Part shown: piece by piece, positions 7,501 to 9,446 of the stretch
Layout: every line of letters begins with the position of its first letter
How positions within the stretch are numbered: the stretch's first letter is position 1
NCBI GenBank assembly: GCA_031288575.1
Contig: JAITRD010000250.1
Location: 1-9,446, forward strand
Direction of reading: 5' to 3'
Origin: Treponema sp.
Lineage (GTDB): Bacteria; Spirochaetota; Spirochaetia; Treponematales; Breznakiellaceae
Length of the DNA: 9,446 bases
Program-made: the position numbers and the translations under genes
Notes under the pieces: model-generated
Seen by the model: the letters and a program-made list of their open reading frames with translations, nothing else
Told to the model about the DNA's origin: nothing
Databases searched by the model: none

Positions 7501-7667
7501 AGGTTCAGTATTTCTGGGACAACTTTTACAAAGGGGAAAGCACCGTGGAATTCCTCTTCCGGACGGTCCGCCGGGGGGTATTCCCGACGCCGCCGGTACA
7601 GGCGGAATGTATGTACGAACCGGAAATTTTCGGAAGGAGCGAGGGGGCGCTTTTTACCATTGAATAA
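1548..7667 (+). CDS. yfhM: Bacterial alpha-2-macroglobulin lipoprotein with thioester (2039 aa)
   Basis: A periplasmic protease trap. When an attacking protease cuts the bait region, the protein collapses around it and the thioester links to it covalently. Residues 1-22 form a signal peptide ending FFS before C23, a relaxed lipobox, so the mature protein is probably lipid-anchored. Residues 24-150 are Ala/Gly/Glu-rich and probably flexible. Three SbsA/Ig-like domains follow (about 168-258, 290-375, 398-470), then six prolines (476-481). Macroglobulin domains include about 602-635 and the SDRGLYKPGE signature (732-741). The bait-adjacent domain spans KTYRPGEE (1222-1229) to VDRGVLDL (1253-1260). 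The A2M domain starts at FNPTAVFEP (1319). The thioester motif CLEQ is at 1551-1554 in the helical thioester domain, and the receptor-binding-like C terminus ends near 2039. It is about 390 residues longer than E. coli YfhM, mainly at the N terminus. ATG 1548 has AAGGA 7 bases upstream; GTG 1545 is in frame but too close to it. Confidence 0.95.
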   Translation: MKIGSMPAFGGVVFLCLGIFFSCNAESPAGADKEGQDRSRDFVRQVSFSDSPSDFTEVASASAAEEAFALDYRPQKPEPESPAETLSAALLGGSAGTGGGEGPRIIPGLRSLEDYATRYFDPRKEAERIRAIRDAQALALAAPEAPGGGAEEALTVVDWGPRGLYSAAIRRPSIFVVFSQPMVPLASLGQPGAESPVVSITPALKGSFRWYGTSFLSFEADEPCQSQRIYTIAVDPAATSIYGRRISGETRFSFETETLTFKSLLPGEEFKKRTRRYFSNNAVPPEAARQITLVFNYPVRLEDLAPFLEIATRAGGNKRFTLTQTAPDTLLADLWDPVEFDTEVRVTLKAGAKSGAAGDPEGTALGTRAGQVKTFRTPGSFQVDELRRLLSYGKYRNLAELRFSQALNEASIPGNIRTDPPMELTADNIEIAGPAVRIYNLPVTYGDTFTVFADTGIEDIYGRKLASPYSGVVKVPPPPPPQGQASFLNYNKSHDMLEAQFGPRYLFEYKNIAPNSWYEVGALNNPYGREIAAPRINLSPGEANARYFEEIDLSPFLNSLGKGFISFRAHMELLSGRKIKGTENDEIDTLDRNFSLQVTDLGLSVRYGFNKTVVLVTSLSTGKPLEGATVRLLAPQMLEDLSPADISRAEYFGEGRTDKNGLTVIPAGAGVLRENTRGSSRYYSYAPPYVFAEKDGDRAVFQPSSHNAWAQGIATALPQRAEEAAVTTFMFSDRGLYKPGETLTFRGVDRTLVLGMYAIYAGPYTVVLEEDRHEGKKLLEITGTASESGGFYGSLTVPEDAVPGSYRLTYRREGRERVSANIPVTVAFFERLKFQASLNFPARTLVSGDDINAALRASYLSGGSLAGSAYESSWYRELTWFRPQGADTRAFTFGPRNVYDAKRHISSAEGMLSTDGAASLSQKTGDDPVAGAPYRYSAEARVTDISNQMIAASASVTVHPGLFYIGLAPGGRRGFARLGEELSFDYITVDPEGSRLAGTAPFLSGGAGEGSLKAELIREEWRRVQQQGVGGYIYDEYLREPVTDMTRHIPLNLEGQLKVKPSQAGFYILRLSSADREGRRVITEYSFYVTGGRGGYWNMNSPGELRLTPDQDSYNPGDTAQILLQSALPAGWYLITVEREGIFTEEARYFEESVSVFEVPVARNYVPVVYVSISSYSVRSGPPNHDYGSPDLDKPKGYFGVTKLLVNPRVRAFSVKAESDKKTYRPGEEVTMTLTAEQGGKPLANAELTLMAVDRGVLDLIGYHVPDPIGHFYQESLFPLSVRGGDSRAWLMDPVTYNVKNLAGGDGEGESKLEDRKDFNPTAVFEPMLVTDRNGQVRCTFKLPDSLTTYRVTVFGVRGDLFSLKETEIAAQNRINVREVLPRRLRERDTAEAGLLITNLDSASHKITVSLGIGEIPQEQNNPPGRIKKAGAALVDGPARHSLTVRGGENAVVYFDVAAVREGSVSLEFTITSDVLKERLIQELVIEKPYVKETVTVMGIIPQDSDSALEELVIPSFADNGAGSVTVSLDATRLGLLEAAVDYLFRYPYGCLEQQSAAVMPLAVFGEYLEVFGLKGEVSDPRAVVAGKLKDWARLQRPGGGFSYWPEGQNADFYVSLRIGHICAIAQAKGIPLPDSFDIAKLCDYLNGEYQKLQARQESGQGYFFRSYLQSYMLYVFSLLNRPVDASRLGEILDRRDADPAVLAFAGMSYRNIGRSREAAATAERLRNLLRPTARGADLTDPAEKSPYAYYGGPAEQLALTLEFFAAQFPGDPINSRLLFSLLEKKRAGGFWNNTAVTVRVLSAVDAFIRSENLASLDLNASVSLAGQELLRGAFQGLGARPLSRGMDFTGEPLAGLSRDAPLPLGISRQGTGSLAYTASLTYAIPPELQSFRDEGLGVFMTLEDLSTGEETGGTALVSGKTYRARIRVSSSRDRAYLALRAPIPSGAEILDAAFVTTSSYGDRPEEERGYNPSRISFQTILDNEVQYFWDNFYKGESTVEFLFRTVRRGVFPTPPVQAECMYEPEIFGRSEGALFTIE

Positions 7668-9446
7668 GAAAGCCGGGGAGGGATTCCGGAACCGGGCCCC
7701 CGGGGAAAGCTCCGGCGGGAATTCTCTTTTCCGGGGGCTTTTGAGCCGCCGGCGCTTCCGGGTTCCCCTCCTCCTGGGGATGCTCCTGTTGCTTTTTTAC
7801 GCCCTCCTCCGCTTGTCCCCCTACGGGGACCTGGAGGCCTTTCTCCGGCGGCCCCGGAGCGTCCGCTTTTACGACCGGCAGGGCAGGCTGGTACAGATTC
7901 CCCCGGCGGAAGGGGGCGTCCGGCGGGAATACCGGCCCCTCGGGGAGATCCCCCCGGAGCTTGTCGCGGTGTTTGTTTTTGCCGAGGACGCCCGGTTTTA
8001 CCGCCATCCCGGGATCGATCCCGTGGCCCTGTTCCGGGCCCTCTGGCAAAACCTCCGGGAGGGCCGGCGGGTGAGCGGGGCCTCTACCATCACCATGCAG
8101 CTTGCCCGGCTTATCTCCCCCCGGGAGGAACGGGGATGGGCCCAAAAAATCGGCGAGGCCTGTAACGCCCTGCGGCTTGAGGCCCGGCTGACCAAGGACC
8201 AGATCCTGGAAATTTACCTCAACTCCCTTCCCTTCGGGTTCCAGACCGAAGGGGTAGGCTCCGCGGCCCGGGCATTTTTTGCTTCCGAACTTGCCATGCT
8301 TTCCCCGGCCCAGATTTTCTCCCTTGCGGTGATCCCCCGGCGGCCCGCGGCTTATAATCCCCTGACCCGGGGGGAGGCCAATATAAACGCCGCCCGGGAA
8401 CTCTACGCCCGGTTTGCCCAAAACCGGGCCGGCCCCCTCCCGGCATCCCCGCCGGACTGGGATTTTGCCGCCGCTTCGGCCCGGCGTTTTGATTACCCCT
8501 TTGAAATGCCCCATTTTGTCCGGTATGCCGCGGCGGAACTCGCCCGGGAAGGGGCGGAAACCCCCCGGGGTCGGCCCCTCCGGAACGAAATCACCCTTTC
8601 GGCGGATCTTACCCTCCAGCATTACCTGGAGGACCTCATCGCCGCCCATATTAACCGCTACTATGATTCCCGGCTCACCAACGGGGCCGCGGCGGTGATC
8701 GACAACGGAACCGGGGAGATCCTCGCCTGGGTGGGAAGCGCCGATTTTTTTAACGAAGAAGCCGCGGGCCAGGTGGACGGGGTTTTGGCCCCCAACCAGC
8801 CGGGGAGCGGCATGAAGCCCTTCCTCTATGCCCTGGCCCTGGAAAAGGGTTTTATGCCCGCCGAGGTTCTGGCGGACATTCCCAGGAATTTCGGGACCGA
8901 CGCCCTTTATATCCCTCAAAATTTTAACAACCGCTTTAACGGCCCCATGCTTTTCCGGGCGGCCCTGGCCTCAAGCCTCAATATCCCCGCGGTATACCTG
9001 CTCTACCGCCTGGGGGTGGAAAACTATACCCTGTTCCTCCGGTCCCTGGGGTTTGGTTTTTCCGAGGAGGACGGGGCTTCCGCGGGGCTGGGCCTGGCCC
9101 TGGGGAACACCCCGGTAAGCATCGCCGAACTGGTCCGGGCCTTTAGCGTCTTTCCCCGGGACGGCCTCCTTATCCCCCTTTCCTGGGAAAGACGCCCCCG
9201 GGATTCTGCCTTGCCGGCGGCTTCGGCGCGCCCGGTTATGTCTCCGGATACCGCCCGGATCATCTGCTCCTTTTTGTCGGACCGGAACGCCCGGGTGCTG
9301 GCCTTTGGCTCGGGGCGGAATTTTTCCACCCCCTTCCCGGCGATCTTCAAAACCGGCACGGCCAACCAATACCAGAACATCCTGGCCCTGGGGGCGACCC
9401 CCCGGTATACCGCGGCGGTCTGGATGGGCAATTTTACCGGCGAGAC
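7660..9446 (+). CDS. pbpC: Penicillin-binding protein 1C, bifunctional; 3' end beyond the window
   Basis: A class A PBP that polymerises lipid II into glycan strands and cross-links them; 595 residues are visible. Residues 1-34 are basic and cytoplasmic, and about 35-50 form the membrane anchor. The GT51 glycosyltransferase shows EDARFYRHPG (catalytic E109), GASTITMQLAR (140-150) and TKDQILEIYLN. The transpeptidase shows SGMK (S383, K386), SLN (439-441) and KTGT (564-567), so all catalytic motifs are intact. E. coli PbpC is 770 residues, so roughly the last 170, including the expected BiPBP_C domain, lie outside. The chosen TTG start overlaps the macroglobulin stop by 8 bases, with AAGGAG (7634-7639) and GGGGG (7643-7647) upstream, which suggests translational coupling. 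TTG 7741 (residue 28), just before SRRRFR and the membrane segment, is a possible alternative start. Co-occurrence with yfhM supports the PBP1C assignment over PBP1A/1B. Confidence 0.93.
   Translation, partial: MNKKAGEGFRNRAPGESSGGNSLFRGLLSRRRFRVPLLLGMLLLLFYALLRLSPYGDLEAFLRRPRSVRFYDRQGRLVQIPPAEGGVRREYRPLGEIPPELVAVFVFAEDARFYRHPGIDPVALFRALWQNLREGRRVSGASTITMQLARLISPREERGWAQKIGEACNALRLEARLTKDQILEIYLNSLPFGFQTEGVGSAARAFFASELAMLSPAQIFSLAVIPRRPAAYNPLTRGEANINAARELYARFAQNRAGPLPASPPDWDFAAASARRFDYPFEMPHFVRYAAAELAREGAETPRGRPLRNEITLSADLTLQHYLEDLIAAHINRYYDSRLTNGAAAVIDNGTGEILAWVGSADFFNEEAAGQVDGVLAPNQPGSGMKPFLYALALEKGFMPAEVLADIPRNFGTDALYIPQNFNNRFNGPMLFRAALASSLNIPAVYLLYRLGVENYTLFLRSLGFGFSEEDGASAGLGLALGNTPVSIAELVRAFSVFPRDGLLIPLSWERRPRDSALPAASARPVMSPDTARIICSFLSDRNARVLAFGSGRNFSTPFPAIFKTGTANQYQNILALGATPRYTAAVWMGNFTGE

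Noticed and set aside
7654..8919. A 421-codon minus-strand open frame opposite pbpC
   Set aside because: Same codon-register artefact; the sense strand has complete glycosyltransferase and transpeptidase motifs.

Overview
The window covers two unrelated blocks joined by an 846-base gap without a convincing gene. On the left (1-698, minus strand) is an A+T-rich two-gene module. It encodes a small MNT-type nucleotidyltransferase with a GSX10DXD motif, followed by a HEPN-family protein with an RX4HXY motif that runs off the left edge. Together they match the type VII HepT/MntA toxin-antitoxin family. On the right (1548-9446, plus strand) is a G+C-rich two-gene operon. It encodes a 2039-residue thioester-containing bacterial alpha-2-macroglobulin lipoprotein (YfhM type) and, overlapping its stop by 8 bases, a penicillin-binding protein 1C (PbpC) cut off by the right edge.

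The yfhM-pbpC pairing is a known bacterial arrangement. The macroglobulin is thought to trap foreign proteases that enter the periplasm, while PBP1C polymerises and cross-links peptidoglycan, so the two may act together when the envelope is breached. The organism is therefore a diderm bacterium. The relaxed lipobox (FFSC), strong use of GGG, CGG and CCC codons, and an A+T-rich accessory block beside a G+C-rich core operon would fit a Treponema-like spirochaete. That placement is a weak guess.

The gap (699-1547) is rich in inverted repeats. From left to right it holds: a strong promoter for the antitoxin gene, placed so that its mRNA would be leaderless or nearly so; a 12-bp stem-loop (832-886); a hairpin (912-931); a 72-base cloverleaf-like element (935-1006); a candidate small RNA on the minus strand (about 1242 down to 1125); A/T tracts; a G+C-rich terminator-like palindrome (1338-1356); and a 51-base-spaced direct repeat with two TATAAT boxes before the macroglobulin gene.

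The most interesting unexplained item is the candidate small RNA. It has an A/T-rich UP-like tract, a perfect TTGACA, a 17-base spacer, TATTAT, a dyad beginning at the predicted +1, an unpaired CCUCCUCC stretch that could pair with ribosome binding sites, and a long stem followed by a T-rich tract.
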